Origin: Oceanimonas marisflavi
Lineage (GTDB): Bacteria > Pseudomonadota > Gammaproteobacteria > Enterobacterales > Aeromonadaceae
Length of the DNA: 64,000 bases
Reading direction: 5' to 3'
Assembly (NCBI RefSeq): GCF_003049725.1
Contig: NZ_QAGM01000004.1
Location: 115,831-179,830, forward strand
The notes below the pieces were generated by a model. The model was not told the origin of the DNA. It was given only the letters and a program-made list of their open reading frames with translations, and searched no databases. Of this stretch, positions 24,962-34,376 are shown in pieces; positions within the stretch are counted from its first letter, which is position 1, and each line of letters opens with the position of its first letter. Made by a program: the position numbers and the translations under genes.

Positions 24962-26379
24962 TTCTTGTCCCAGATCCCTTCTTCCAGCTGGTTGTGCAGC
25001 TCGGGATACTTGCTGGCGTCAAAGGTGGGCAGCCGGCCCAGCTTGCGCTGGTCGTTATAGTCCTTCGCCAGTTTCACCACCACGCCGGACAACAGCAGAA
25101 TGGCCACCAGGTTGATCAGCGCCATCATGCCCATGGAGGTATCGGCCATTGCCCAGATGGTAGGCAGCTCGCCAATGGATCCAAACATCACCATGCCCAG
25201 CACAAACAGGCGGAACACCAGCAGGCCTGCCGGGTGGTTGTGCTCCAGAAACACCAGGTTGTTTTCGGCATAGGCGTAGTTGGCCACAATGCTGGTAAAG
25301 GCAAAGAACAGAATGGCAATGGCAATAAAGATATTGCCCCAGTCACCCACTTCGTTCGCCAGCGCCTTCTGGGTCAGCTCAATGCCGGTCACACCGGAGC
25401 CCGGCTCAAACTGGCCGGAGAGCAGAATAATGGAGGCGGTGCAGGTACAGATCACGATGGTGTCGGCAAACACCCCCAGCATCTGCACATAGCCCTGAGA
25501 CGCCGGGTGCGGCGGATAGGGCGTGGCCGAGGCGGCGGCGTTGGGCGCCGAGCCCATGCCCGCTTCGTTGGAGAACAGGCCCCGTTTCACGCCATTGATC
25601 AGCGCCTGGGAAATGGCATACCCCATGGCGCCGCCGCCGGCCTGCTCCAGACCAAAGGCCGATTTTACAATCAGCGCCAGCACACCGGGCAGCTCGGTAA
25701 TGTTCATCGCCACCACCACCAGGGCGATCAGCAGATAGGCCAACGCCATCAGCGGCACCACCAGCTCGGCAAAGCGGGCAATGGTACGCAGGCCGCCAAA
25801 GATAATGAGCCCAGCCAGCACCACCAGTACCAGACCGGTAGCCCACTCGGGCACACTAAAGGCTACCTGCATGGCGGCGCTGATGGAGTTGGCCTGCACC
25901 GCATTGAACACCAGACCAAAGGCAATGATCAGGAAAATGGCAAACAGCACGCCCATCCAGCGCATGCCCAGGCCCCGTTCCATATAGTAGGCCGGACCGC
26001 CCCGGTAGTTGCCGTCGTCGTCTTTCACCTTGTACAGCTGAGCCAGCGCACTCTCGGCAAAGGCCGTGGCCATGCCGATCAGGGCAATCAGCCACATCCA
26101 GAAGATGGCGCCGGGGCCGCCCAGGTAGAGCGCCACCGCCACCCCGGCCAGGTTGCCGGTGCCCACCCGGGCCGCCAGGCTGGTACACAAGGCCTGAAAC
26201 GACGAAATACCCGCCGCGTCGGACTGACGGCTGTGTTTCAGCACCGAGAACATGTGCCCGAAATGGCGAAACTGAATAAGGCCCAGCCGGACGGTAAAGT
26301 AGATACCAACCCCCAGCAGCAGGTAGATCAGCACGGATCCCCACAGCAGGTTGTTGATAAAGGCAATAAAGGAGTCCAT
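24958..26379 (-). CDS. Sodium:alanine/amino-acid symporter, AGCS family
   Basis: An inner-membrane carrier of about 473 aa that takes up alanine, glycine or a similar amino acid with Na+. Signature segments include GTGNLAGVAVALYLGGPGAIFWMW near residue 76, RGGPAYYMERGLG near 128 and NGVKRGLFSNEAGMGSAPNAAA near 265. About eleven membrane segments are visible. The ATG at 26379 is used because GAGG lies at a better distance than for the GTG at 26385. A perfect CRP site lies about 93 bases upstream, suggesting catabolite control. Confidence 0.9.
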   Translation of the reverse strand: MDSFIAFINNLLWGSVLIYLLLGVGIYFTVRLGLIQFRHFGHMFSVLKHSRQSDAAGISSFQALCTSLAARVGTGNLAGVAVALYLGGPGAIFWMWLIALIGMATAFAESALAQLYKVKDDDGNYRGGPAYYMERGLGMRWMGVLFAIFLIIAFGLVFNAVQANSISAAMQVAFSVPEWATGLVLVVLAGLIIFGGLRTIARFAELVVPLMALAYLLIALVVVAMNITELPGVLALIVKSAFGLEQAGGGAMGYAISQALINGVKRGLFSNEAGMGSAPNAAASATPYPPHPASQGYVQMLGVFADTIVICTCTASIILLSGQFEPGSGVTGIELTQKALANEVGDWGNIFIAIAILFFAFTSIVANYAYAENNLVFLEHNHPAGLLVFRLFVLGMVMFGSIGELPTIWAMADTSMGMMALINLVAILLLSGVVVKLAKDYNDQRKLGRLPTFDASKYPELHNQLEEGIWDKK

Positions 26380-26471
26380 TAGCACCTCTGCATCAAGTCA
26401 AAATGTATGGCCGCCATCGGCACGCGGCCACGCGAAGCGGCGCAATGTACCACAAGCGCACGAACAGTCCA

Positions 26472-26487
26472 TGTGACCCAGATCACA
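26472..26487. promoter_or_regulatory. CRP-cAMP site between the AGCS and tal genes
   Basis: TGTGACCCAGATCACA is a perfect TGTGA-N6-TCACA CRP core. It lies in the divergent promoter region, 93 bases upstream of the AGCS start and 113 bases upstream of tal, so it could serve either or both. Confidence 0.75.
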
Positions 26488-26599
26488 CCGGGTGGCATCA
26501 CCGGGGTCTGCTGCAGGGCTTCGCCCGGCCAAGGCAAATGACTTTCAACCCCGTTAAAACTAGAATATAGCGCTAAACAACACCCTGAAGGACCCGTTC

Positions 26600-27553
26600 A
26601 TGGCCAATACACTCGCACAACTGCGCACCCTCACCACAGTGGTTGCCGACACCGGCGACATCGACGCCATTCGCAAATATCAGCCCGAAGACGCCACCAC
26701 CAACCCGTCTCTTATTCTGAAGGCGGCGCAGATCCCCGAATACCGCCCGCTGCTTGAAGACGCCGTGAGCTGGGCCAAATCCCAGAGCCAGGACGCCGCC
26801 CGGCAGCTGACCGACGCTTCCGACAAGCTGGCGGTGAACATTGGCTGTGAAATTCTCAAGCTTATTCCCGGCCGCATTTCCACCGAGGTGGACGCCCGGC
26901 TGTCGTTCGACACCGACGCCAGCATCGCCAAGGCCCGCCGCCTGATCGCCCTGTATGCCGACGCCGGCGTGAGCAAGGATCGCATTCTGATCAAACTGGC
27001 CTCCACCTGGGAAGGCATTCGCGCCGCCGAAGTGCTGGAAAAGGAAGGCATCAACTGCAACCTGACCCTGCTGTTCAGCTTTGCCCAGGCCCGCGCCTGT
27101 GCCGAAGCCGGCGCCTACCTGATCTCCCCCTTCGTGGGCCGCATTCTCGACTGGTACAAAAACAACACCGACAAGAAAGACTATGCCCCGGCGGAAGATC
27201 CGGGCGTACTGTCGGTGACCCGAATCTACGACTACTACAAGGCGCACGGCTACAAAACCGTGGTCATGGGCGCCAGCTTCCGCAACACCGGCGAAATTCT
27301 CGAGCTGGCCGGCTGCGACCGCCTGACCATTGGCCCGAACCTGCTGGAAGAGCTGAGCCAGGCGGAAGGTGAGGTTGTACAGAAACTGCAGGACAAGGGC
27401 GCCACTCAGGCCCGCCCCGCCCCCATGACCGAAGCCGAGTTCCGCTGGGAGCAGAACCAGGACGCCATGGCCACCGAAAAACTGGCCGAAGGCATTCGCA
27501 ACTTCGCCATCGATCAGGGCAAACTGGAAGACATGCTCAAGGCGATGATCTGA
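26600..27553 (+). CDS. tal: Transaldolase, class I
   Basis: A 317-aa transaldolase of the non-oxidative pentose phosphate pathway, moving a dihydroxyacetone unit from sedoheptulose-7-phosphate to glyceraldehyde-3-phosphate. The Schiff-base lysine is in [13 protein letters not shown] at about residue 132; the opening [14 protein letters not shown] and the motif [10 protein letters not shown] are diagnostic. The length is that of E. coli TalA/TalB. AAGGA precedes the ATG. Confidence 0.96.
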   Translation: MANTLAQLRTLTTVVADTGDIDAIRKYQPEDATTNPSLILKAAQIPEYRPLLEDAVSWAKSQSQDAARQLTDASDKLAVNIGCEILKLIPGRISTEVDARLSFDTDASIAKARRLIALYADAGVSKDRILIKLASTWEGIRAAEVLEKEGINCNLTLLFSFAQARACAEAGAYLISPFVGRILDWYKNNTDKKDYAPAEDPGVLSVTRIYDYYKAHGYKTVVMGASFRNTGEILELAGCDRLTIGPNLLEELSQAEGEVVQKLQDKGATQARPAPMTEAEFRWEQNQDAMATEKLAEGIRNFAIDQGKLEDMLKAMI

Positions 27554-27559
27554 AATACT

Positions 27560-27618
27560 GGGAATAGGGAATAGGGAATCCAAAGGCTGAAGTGGAGCGC
27601 AGGCGGCCCGCCTGCGTT
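27560..27618. repeat. GGGAATA tandem units plus GCAGGCGGCCCGCCTGC palindrome
   Basis: Three 7-bp units (GGGAATA, GGGAATA, GGGAATC) are followed by TGGAGCGCAGGCGGCCCGCC and TGCG, a near-perfect 9-bp palindrome. The palindrome family (TGGAGCGCAGGC...GCCTGC) recurs at 51132-51185 and 53646-53741. It may end tal transcription. Confidence 0.7.
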
Positions 27619-27646
27619 CCCAAATGATCCTTTCGTTATATCCCCC

Positions 27647-29782
27647 TTATCCCGCCACCGGCGGCACCGGGCTGGCTAACACTTCTCCCGGGCTCATCAC
27701 ACCCTCCCTGACCGGAGCACGGGATGGGCATGCCCGCCCTTCCCGGCTCAGCCACTGCACCAACTCCTCCGGCGGCAGCGCCCTGGCAAACAAAAATCCC
27801 TGCAGCTCTTCGCAGCCCAGCTCCGTCAGAAACGCCTTCTGCGCTTCCGTTTCCACGCCTTCGGCCACCACCTGCAGACTCAGCCGGTGGGCCAGCGCTA
27901 TGATGGCTTCGCTGATCACGGTGTCGTTGGGAATATCGCAGACAAAAGAACGATCCAGCTTGAGCCGGGCCACAGGGAACTGCCGCAGATAGGACAGGGA
28001 AGAATAGCCGGTGCCAAAGTCATCAATGGCCAGCAGCACCCCCAGCTCCTTCAGTGTGTTGAGCAACGACAGCATGGCCCTGTTGTCCTTGATCAGCATG
28101 CTTTCGGTGAGCTCCAGCTCCAGACTGCCCGGCGGCAGCCCACTGTCTGCCAGACTCTGGGCGACCGAACTAACCAGCCCCGCATGATGCAGCTGGCGCT
28201 CCGACAGGTTAACCGCCACTCTGTGCACCGGCACGCCCTGTTGTCGCCAGCGCCTTAGCTGCCGGCAGGCGCTCTGGATCACCCACTCTCCCAATGGCAC
28301 TATCAGGCCGCTTTGCTCCACATGGGCAATAAAGTCTCCGGCCGGCAGCAGTCCCTTTTCCGGGTGCTGCCAGCGCAACAGCGCTTCCACGCCGGCACAG
28401 CGTCCGCTGACCGCCTGCAGCTGAGGCTGGTAATGCAGCACAAACTGCTCCTCGGCCAGGGCCTGCTCCAGCTCCTTGCTCATGGTCAGTCGCTCCAGCT
28501 CACGGGCATCCAGCTCGGGGTCGTAACAGGAAAAACAGTGCCGGCCCTGTGACTTGGCGTGATACAGGGCACTGTCGGCATGACATAACAGGGTTTTCAG
28601 ATCAGTCCCGTCCCGGGGGCTGAGGGCTATGCCAATGCTGACGCCCACCCGTACCCCCCGCCCGCTCAGTATAAAGGGGGTGGAAAATTCCTTGAGGATC
28701 CGCCGGGCCACCCGGGTGGATTCACCGGCCGGATCCTGGCTGTCTCCCAGGTGCTCCAGCAAAATGGCAAATTCGTCACCGCCCAGACGCGTTACCGTAT
28801 CGCAGTCCCGTACCACCCCCAGCAGCCGTCCCGCCACCTGTTGCAGCAGCTGATCACCACCGGCGTGGCCGAAGGTGTCATTGATTTGCTTGAATTTGTC
28901 CAGATCCAGCATCAGCACCGCCAGCTGATCGGCCTGCCTGTGTCCCCTGAGCAGGGCCTGCTGCACCCGATCCGTAAACAACATCCGGTTTGGCAGACCG
29001 GTCAGGCTGTCGTGGGTCGCCTGAAAGCGAAGCTGCTCCGCCAGAGTTTTCTGCCGGGTAATGTCGTGGGCCGACATCATGGCACCCAGCAACCTGCCTT
29101 TTTCATCCTGAATCGGGCAGCTGCTGACCCGCAAAATACGGCGCTGCTCACCCCGGGAAAACACCAGCTCCTGACGATGAATCTGCTCTCCCTTCAGCGC
29201 CCTGACCAGGGGATGCTGCTCCACGGCCAGGGGGGCGGCCTGGCAATCGTTATGGATCTCGGCTGTGTCTGCCCATTCCGTCACGGTCAGACCGGAGGGG
29301 CTGTCTTGCTCCCGGCTTTGCTTGTCATTGGAAAGCAGAATACGCCCCTCGGCATCGCAGGCCACAATCAGATCATGACTGTGCTCCAGCACCAGCTCGT
29401 TGTAGCGGATCATGCGGCTCAGCTCATGAGTGCGTTCCTTCACCTGCTGCTCCAGCCGTTCGGTCAGCTGGTTCATGGTAGGAAACCAGCGTAACAGGCC
29501 AAACAACAGCAGCAGATAGCCCCCCACATATCCCACCACCTTTTCCAGAAACGACTGAACTTCGGTATTGCCGATCAGCCAGACATGCTGCAACTCTTCA
29601 AACTCGTCGGCCAGATCGAGTACGGCAGCAAAGGCCATCAGTCCGAACCCGGCCAGAATAAGGGACCAACCCCGGGTATCCTGTTTCCGTTGCCGCCCGG
29701 CCCAGGGCAGAAAAGCGGTAATAAAGATCAGCACCACGGCCTTCAGGGCTTCGATGCCCAGCTCAAAGAGTTCCCAGTCCAT
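27647..29782 (-). CDS. Membrane PAS-GGDEF-EAL c-di-GMP enzyme
   Basis: A 711-aa signalling protein. The N-terminus has about three membrane segments (residues 12-30, 38-58, 82-102). A PAS-like sensor domain follows (NELVLEHSHDLIVACDAEGR, residues about 126-250, ending in AHDITRQKTLAEQL). The GGDEF domain has an intact LGGDEF near 335. The EAL domain has EALLRW near 462 and DDFGTGYSSL, so both synthase and phosphodiesterase motifs are intact. Net activity cannot be told. It is a lone gene and could feed the c-di-GMP pool read by the LapD-type receptor encoded about 9 kb away, which is inference. Confidence 0.93.
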   Translation of the reverse strand: MDWELFELGIEALKAVVLIFITAFLPWAGRQRKQDTRGWSLILAGFGLMAFAAVLDLADEFEELQHVWLIGNTEVQSFLEKVVGYVGGYLLLLFGLLRWFPTMNQLTERLEQQVKERTHELSRMIRYNELVLEHSHDLIVACDAEGRILLSNDKQSREQDSPSGLTVTEWADTAEIHNDCQAAPLAVEQHPLVRALKGEQIHRQELVFSRGEQRRILRVSSCPIQDEKGRLLGAMMSAHDITRQKTLAEQLRFQATHDSLTGLPNRMLFTDRVQQALLRGHRQADQLAVLMLDLDKFKQINDTFGHAGGDQLLQQVAGRLLGVVRDCDTVTRLGGDEFAILLEHLGDSQDPAGESTRVARRILKEFSTPFILSGRGVRVGVSIGIALSPRDGTDLKTLLCHADSALYHAKSQGRHCFSCYDPELDARELERLTMSKELEQALAEEQFVLHYQPQLQAVSGRCAGVEALLRWQHPEKGLLPAGDFIAHVEQSGLIVPLGEWVIQSACRQLRRWRQQGVPVHRVAVNLSERQLHHAGLVSSVAQSLADSGLPPGSLELELTESMLIKDNRAMLSLLNTLKELGVLLAIDDFGTGYSSLSYLRQFPVARLKLDRSFVCDIPNDTVISEAIIALAHRLSLQVVAEGVETEAQKAFLTELGCEELQGFLFARALPPEELVQWLSREGRACPSRAPVREGVMSPGEVLASPVPPVAG

Positions 29783-30000
29783 CCTTTTTCCTTAAGTTGT
29801 GACTTTGCCGGCGGGGCGATGAACAGGGTCTCGCGCAACAAACTCAAACGAATCTTTATCGAAGTATATCCAATTTACACAAAAAAAAGCCCGCCTTATG
29901 CCATTCAATTTAATAAAAATGAAATAACAAAGTTCTATTTTATAACCTGTTGTGATATATGAATGGCGACTGCAACTGATAACCAACAGGAGGGAGCCCC

Positions 30001-30189
30001 ATGGAGAGGTCACGCTTCGATCAGGAATTTGTAGTTGAAAAGTCCCCGCGCACTTCGCGCGAGCCGGCCAAAAAACGCAAATGGCGGGAAATAGAAGCCC
30101 TTGAGGACAAAAGGCGTTTGCAGCAGGAACTTCGGCAACTCGACTGTACCTTCGAACTCGATGAACAGGCCGACGAGCTGAGGCTGTAA
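30001..30189 (+). CDS. Small DUF3545-family protein
   Basis: A 62-aa charged protein. The middle segment KKRKWREIEALEDKRRLQQEL and the C-terminal FELDEQ are typical of DUF3545, a family of small proteins in Vibrio, Shewanella and Aeromonas relatives without known function. AGGAGG precedes the ATG and an intrinsic terminator follows. The 218 bases upstream, shared with the divergent GGDEF/EAL gene, are strongly AT-rich and must hold both promoters, but no operator was recognised. Confidence 0.85.
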   Translation: MERSRFDQEFVVEKSPRTSREPAKKRKWREIEALEDKRRLQQELRQLDCTFELDEQADELRL

Positions 30190-30208
30190 TAGAGCACAAA
30201 AATAATTC

Positions 30209-30230
30209 AGGCGCCCCAGGGCGCCTTTTT
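30209..30230 (+). terminator. Terminator of the DUF3545 gene
   Basis: The stem AGGCGCC / GGCGCCT is followed by TTTTT. It overlaps the end of ung, which is read from the other strand. Confidence 0.85.
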
Positions 30231-30904
30231 CAAACTTCCAGCGGCAATTGCCACTCAATGGGCGTTTTACCCTGACTTTCCAGCAGCCGGTTGGTCTGTG
30301 AAAAATGCCGGCTGCCAAAAAAGCCCCGGTGCGCCGACAGCGGACTGGGGTGCACCGCCGTCAGCACATGGTGGCGCTGACGGTCAATATGCTGTCCTTT
30401 CTTCTGGGCATGGCTGCCCCACAATAAAAACACCACGCCGTCACAGTGATCGTTTACCGCCTGAATCACCTTGTCGGTAAAGGTTTCCCAGCCCAGTTTT
30501 GCATGAGAATGGGCCTTGCCCCCTTCCACCGTCAGCACGGTATTCAGCATCAATACGCCCTGCTTCGCCCAGGATTCCAGAAAGCCATGCTTTGGCGTGA
30601 CAAATCCGGGAATATCGCTCTCCAGCTCCTTGTACATATTGCGCAGCGACGGTGGCACTCTTACGCCCGGACGCACCGAAAAGCACAGGCCGTGGGCCTG
30701 GCCGGGGCCATGATAGGGATCCTGGCCCAGCATCACCACTTTTACCTGATCCAGCCCGGTCAGCTTAAGGGCGTTAAAGACATCCTCTTCCGGCGGGTAA
30801 ATCACCTTGCCCGCTTCCCGGGCGGCCTTTACCGCCTGCATGGCCTGCTGAAAATAGGGCTGTTGTTTTTCCGGCCCGAGAATCTCGCTCCAGGTTTTGT
30901 TCAT
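30230..30904 (-). CDS. ung: Uracil-DNA glycosylase
   Basis: A 224-aa family 1 UDG that removes uracil from DNA to start base-excision repair. The water-activating loop [18 protein letters not shown] (catalytic Asp near residue 62) and the leucine-loop [13 protein letters not shown] near 186 are intact. The stop lies directly beside the DUF3545 terminator. Confidence 0.97.
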   Translation of the reverse strand: MNKTWSEILGPEKQQPYFQQAMQAVKAAREAGKVIYPPEEDVFNALKLTGLDQVKVVMLGQDPYHGPGQAHGLCFSVRPGVRVPPSLRNMYKELESDIPGFVTPKHGFLESWAKQGVLMLNTVLTVEGGKAHSHAKLGWETFTDKVIQAVNDHCDGVVFLLWGSHAQKKGQHIDRQRHHVLTAVHPSPLSAHRGFFGSRHFSQTNRLLESQGKTPIEWQLPLEV

Positions 30905-30952
30905 TACAGATATCCAGTATTCAAATGTATTAGATTACCGCTTCGCTCGTCG

Positions 30953-31055
30953 CTCGTTCCCACGCTCCGCGTGGGAATGCAGACCCTGACCGCATTCAGC
31001 GCCATGCTGACAGACAGGCCGGTATACGCTCCCACGCTGGAGCGTGGGAGCGAGA
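30953..31055. repeat. GTTCCCACGCTCC...GGAGCGTGGGAGCG palindromic repeat pair
   Basis: CGTTCCCACGCTCCGCGTGGGAATGC and, 50 bases on, CGCTCCCACGCTGGAGCGTGGGAGCG are each palindromic. A third copy is at 52014-52039. The region lies between ung and tesB and holds no gene. Confidence 0.75.
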
Positions 31056-31097
31056 TTAAGCGCAAACAAGGCCAGTGACCGCTTCGGTTTTATTGCG

Positions 31098-31958
31098 CTA
31101 ACTGCGCGGGCGAATTAGCCCTTCCTGCATGGTGGACGCCACCAGCCGGCCATCGCGGGTGTAAAAATGCCCCTGCACCAGACCGCGGCCGGCAATGGCC
31201 CGCGGGCTTTCCATCACATACAGCACCCAGTCATCAAAACGAAAGTCTTCATGAAACCACATGGAATGATCAATGGTGGCCACCTGCAGCTGTCGCTCCC
31301 AGAAGGAATGGCCATGGGGCATCAGCGCCGTGGGCAGAAAATTAAAGTCGGAGGCGTAAGCCAGCAGGTATTTGTGAATGCGCAGATCATCCGGCAATGC
31401 GCCATTGGCCCTGAGCCAGACATAACGTGTTGGCTCGGCCTTTTCCGGGTTCAGGGGATCCACATAATTGACCTGACGCATGTCGATGGGTTTTTCAGAC
31501 AGCAGCTTTTTGCGCAGTCTGGCCGGCACCTGATCGGCCAGCGCCGCCAGCCGCTCGCTTTCCGGTGTCAGCCCTTCCGGGCCCGCCACCTCGGGCATCA
31601 GCGCCTGGTGCTCAAAGCCCGCTACCGGCTGCTGAAACGACGCCGTCATGTAAAAGATGGGCTTGCCATACTGCAACGCCTGCACCCGGCGGGTGGAAGT
31701 GGTTTTGCCGTCACGAATGTTTTCCACATCATAGATGATGGGCTTGTTGACGTCCCCCGGCCGCAGAAAATAGGAATGAAAGGAATGAACCGGCCGCTCC
31801 GGCTCCAGGGTATATTTGGCCGCCGCCAACGCCTGCCCCATCACCTGACCGCCAAACACGGCGCCAAAGCCCAGATCCATGCTTTGTCCCCGGTAGAGGC
31901 CATCGTCCAGCGGCTCCAGCGCCAGCAGGGTCAACAAATCGTCCAGTGCTTCGCTCAT
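31098..31958 (-). CDS. tesB: Acyl-CoA thioesterase II
   Basis: A 286-aa double-hotdog thioesterase hydrolysing medium- to long-chain acyl-CoA. The opening [31 protein letters not shown] and the closing [20 protein letters not shown] are diagnostic; the second-hotdog segment [14 protein letters not shown] near residue 231 carries the catalytic Asp of TesB. Length is normal. Confidence 0.95.
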   Translation of the reverse strand: MSEALDDLLTLLALEPLDDGLYRGQSMDLGFGAVFGGQVMGQALAAAKYTLEPERPVHSFHSYFLRPGDVNKPIIYDVENIRDGKTTSTRRVQALQYGKPIFYMTASFQQPVAGFEHQALMPEVAGPEGLTPESERLAALADQVPARLRKKLLSEKPIDMRQVNYVDPLNPEKAEPTRYVWLRANGALPDDLRIHKYLLAYASDFNFLPTALMPHGHSFWERQLQVATIDHSMWFHEDFRFDDWVLYVMESPRAIAGRGLVQGHFYTRDGRLVASTMQEGLIRPRS

Positions 31959-32028
31959 GGTGTTATCCGGTTCAATATAATCCCGTCACTCCGGCGCAGG
32001 CCGGAGTCCATTCTGTAAACAACACAAA

Positions 32029-32062
32029 TGTTGGAATTCGCTTCGCTCATTCGCAACCTACA
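32029..32062 (-). repeat. GTAGGTTG family repeat, minus orientation
   Basis: Begins TGTTGGAATTCGCTTCGCTC and ends TTCGCAACCTAC, the reverse of the copy at 4462-4493. It stands next to a GCGAAGGCGGG-type palindrome at 31983-32010, and another at 32119-32145, so the gap between serA and tesB is filled by repeats and the serA terminator. Confidence 0.8.
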
Positions 32063-32076
32063 AAAAATCTTATCAT

Positions 32077-32099
32077 GAAAAAAGGGGCTTTCGCCCCTT
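32077..32099 (-). terminator. Terminator of serA
   Basis: On the minus strand AAGGGGC-GAAA-GCCCCTT is followed by TTTTCATG. It is a compact stem with a GAAA tetraloop and T-run, 58 bases after the serA stop. Confidence 0.88.
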
Positions 32100-32157
32100 G
32101 TAGAATCAATGTCGCCTGTACTGGACTCCCGCCTTCGCGGGAGTGACGAACGGTCTC

Positions 32158-33387
32158 TTAGTGCAGAATACGCGCGCGAATGGTGCCGCTGATGGCCTTG
32201 AGCTTTTCCAGGGCCTGCTCGCTCTGGGCGGTTTCCACGTCGATCACCACATAACCGATCTTGGGCGAGGTCTGCAGATACTGGGCCGCAATGTTGATAT
32301 CGTCACCGGCAAAGGCCTGGGCAATCTGGCTGAGCACGCCCGGCTTGTTGTGGTGAATGTGCAGCAAACGGCTGGTGCCGGCATGGCCGGGCAGGGATAC
32401 CTCGGGAAAGTTCACCGCCGACAGGGTAGAGCCGTTGTCGGAATACTTGATAAGCTTGCCCGCCACCTCGTAGCCGATGTTTTCCTGGGCTTCCTGGGTG
32501 GAGCCACCGATGTGCGGCGTGAGGATCACGTTGTCGAACTCACGCAGGGGCGATACAAACTCTTCGTCGTTGGACTTGGGCTCCACCGGGAACACATCGA
32601 TGGCCGCACCGGCCACATGCTTGCTGGCAAGGGCTGCCGCCAGGGCGTCGATGTCGACCACGGTGCCGCGCGAGGCGTTAATCAGAATGGCGCCCGGCTT
32701 CATCATGGCCAGCTGTTCGGCGCCAAACATGTTCTTGGTCTGGGCGGTTTCCGGCACATGCAGTGATACCACGTCGGCCATGTTCAGCAGCTCTTTCAGG
32801 CTGCCCACCTGAATGGCATTGCCCAGCGACAGCTTGTTCTCAATGTCGTAGTAATACACCTGCATGCCGATGCCTTCGGCAATAATGCCCAGCTGGGTAC
32901 CAATATGGCCATAGCCGATAATGCCCAGCTTTTTGCCGCGGGCTTCAAAGGAGTGGGTGGCGGTTTTCTGCCACTCGCCCCGGTGTGCCTTGGCGTTGCG
33001 CTCGGGAATGCCGCGCAGCAGCAGCAGCAGCTCGCCCAGCACCAGCTCGGCCACACTGCGGGTATTGGAAAACGGGGCATTGAATACCGGAATGCCGCGA
33101 ATTTCGGCGGCAGCCAGGTTTACCTGGTTGGTGCCAATGCAGAAACAGCCAATGGCCACCAGCTTTTCCGCCGCGTCGAGAACAGACTCGGTGAGCTGGG
33201 TACGGGAGCGAATACCCACAAAGTGCACATCCTTGATGCGCTCTATCAGCTCGTCTTCGGCCAGGGAGGTTTTGAGATAATCGATATTGCTGTAGCCGGC
33301 CGCCTTGAAAGACTCAACCGTGCCGGGGTGCACGCCTTCCAGCAACAAAATTTTAATTTTTTCTTTTTCGAGAGAATAGTTGGCCAT
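32158..33387 (-). CDS. serA: D-3-phosphoglycerate dehydrogenase
   Basis: A 409-aa NAD enzyme that makes 3-phosphohydroxypyruvate, the first step of serine synthesis. GYGHIGTQLG near residue 158 binds NAD. Catalytic Arg (NASRGTVVDIDAL), Glu (VEPKSNDEEF region) and His (LTPHIGGST) are in order. A C-terminal ACT domain (LLHIHHNKPGVLSQIAQ to the end) is the serine feedback site. The ATG at 33387 (MANYSLEKEK) with AAAGGA upstream is preferred over the longer ORF from 33441. Confidence 0.96.
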   Translation of the reverse strand: MANYSLEKEKIKILLLEGVHPGTVESFKAAGYSNIDYLKTSLAEDELIERIKDVHFVGIRSRTQLTESVLDAAEKLVAIGCFCIGTNQVNLAAAEIRGIPVFNAPFSNTRSVAELVLGELLLLLRGIPERNAKAHRGEWQKTATHSFEARGKKLGIIGYGHIGTQLGIIAEGIGMQVYYYDIENKLSLGNAIQVGSLKELLNMADVVSLHVPETAQTKNMFGAEQLAMMKPGAILINASRGTVVDIDALAAALASKHVAGAAIDVFPVEPKSNDEEFVSPLREFDNVILTPHIGGSTQEAQENIGYEVAGKLIKYSDNGSTLSAVNFPEVSLPGHAGTSRLLHIHHNKPGVLSQIAQAFAGDDINIAAQYLQTSPKIGYVVIDVETAQSEQALEKLKAISGTIRARILH

Positions 33388-33502
33388 TACCGGGTCCTTT
33401 ATGACAACTGCTTGGGTTTTTCCATAAAGTACCAAAAACATCGACTTTAGGGAACTTTTGCCATCAAAGTCACGTTTTTTTAAGTTATAAATTTTTTTTT
33501 AA

Positions 33503-34207
33503 TTATTTCAGGGTATAGACCACCTGCACCTGATCGGTGAACTCAATCTCGTTTTGCTGGTAGCTTTCTTGGGCTGCATCGGCGGCCATCATGCGGGCGG
33601 CGCCAAGGGGGCGCGGGTGCACCGGAGGCTGACCGGCATACTCAATGGCGTATACCTCGCCCAGCGCCAGCTCAAACCCGGTTGCCAGCTCTTCGGCCAG
33701 GGCTCTGGCCTGAGTCACGGCAGCCTGCCGCGCCTTCTGCCGGTAACTGTCGGCTTCGCGCACGCCATAGGAAATGTGCTGCACATTCTGCACGCCCTGC
33801 TCCAGCGCGGTGTCAATCACCTGGCTCAGGCTGTCGAGCTGATACAGCCGAATGGTGACGCTGCGTTCGGCCACGTAGCCGGTCAGCTCACGCTGGCCGT
33901 TTTTCGGATAGTGATAATCCGGGCGGGTGACCAGATTGCCACTGTCAATGTCCGTTTTTTTAATCCCCAGCACACTCAGCCCGCTGAACAAGGCCGCCAC
34001 TTTGGTGTCCACCTCGTCCTTGGCTTCGCGGCTGTCTTTTTTCACCGCCGTCACCGACAGCGATATTGTCGCCATATCGGGCGCCACGCTGATGCTGGCC
34101 TCTCCCCGGGTAGTCAGATGAGGCGCATCGGGCACGGCAAGGGCAAAGGCCGCCGGGGTAAACAGCAGTGGCAGGGCGAACAGGGCGGGAAGAGACAATG
34201 TACGCAT
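33503..34207 (-). CDS. SIMPL-domain (YggE-like) periplasmic protein
   Basis: A 234-aa protein with a signal peptide (MRTLSLPALFALPLLFTPAAFA) and the SIMPL/DUF541 domain: RGEASISVAPDMATISLSVTA near residue 32, GYVAERSVTIRLYQLDSL near 110 and a C-terminal EIEFTDQVQVVYTLK. YggE of E. coli is linked to oxidative-stress resistance, but its mechanism is unknown. The ATG at 34207 is chosen for the signal peptide and the AAAGGAT site; the upstream extension would translate an intergenic repeat. Confidence 0.88.
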   Translation of the reverse strand: MRTLSLPALFALPLLFTPAAFALAVPDAPHLTTRGEASISVAPDMATISLSVTAVKKDSREAKDEVDTKVAALFSGLSVLGIKKTDIDSGNLVTRPDYHYPKNGQRELTGYVAERSVTIRLYQLDSLSQVIDTALEQGVQNVQHISYGVREADSYRQKARQAAVTQARALAEELATGFELALGEVYAIEYAGQPPVHPRPLGAARMMAADAAQESYQQNEIEFTDQVQVVYTLK

Positions 34208-34263
34208 GAGGATCCTTTGAGGGTGGAAAATATGGAGAATGTAGCACCTTCGTCTGATAACAG

Positions 34264-34365
34264 GCCGTAGGCGCCGCTTTAGCTGGCGCACTTGCCAGGC
34301 AATACCGGCATTCACGGCCCGCTACGCAGGCCCTGCCGGCTAAAGCGGCAGCTACAAAACAGGCA
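34264..34365. repeat. GTAGGCGCCGCTTTAGCTGGC inverted repeat element
   Basis: GTAGGCGCCGCTTTAGCTGG at the left and CCGGCTAAAGCGGCAGCTAC at the right form an imperfect ~100-base palindrome; the right part also makes the small hairpin CTGCCGGCTAAAGCGGCAG. A related element lies at 54174-54262. It separates the Lap region from the SIMPL gene. Confidence 0.75.
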
Positions 34366-34376
34366 AGGTTCTGCGC

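Noticed and set aside
33388..33441. Longer SerA start at 33441
   Set aside because: MANYSLEKEK from 33387 has a ribosome site and matches family length; the extension is not conserved-looking.
34208..34315. N-terminal extension of the SIMPL protein to 34315
   Set aside because: The extra codons translate an intergenic repeat shared with 54174-54262; the signal peptide begins at the ATG at 34207.
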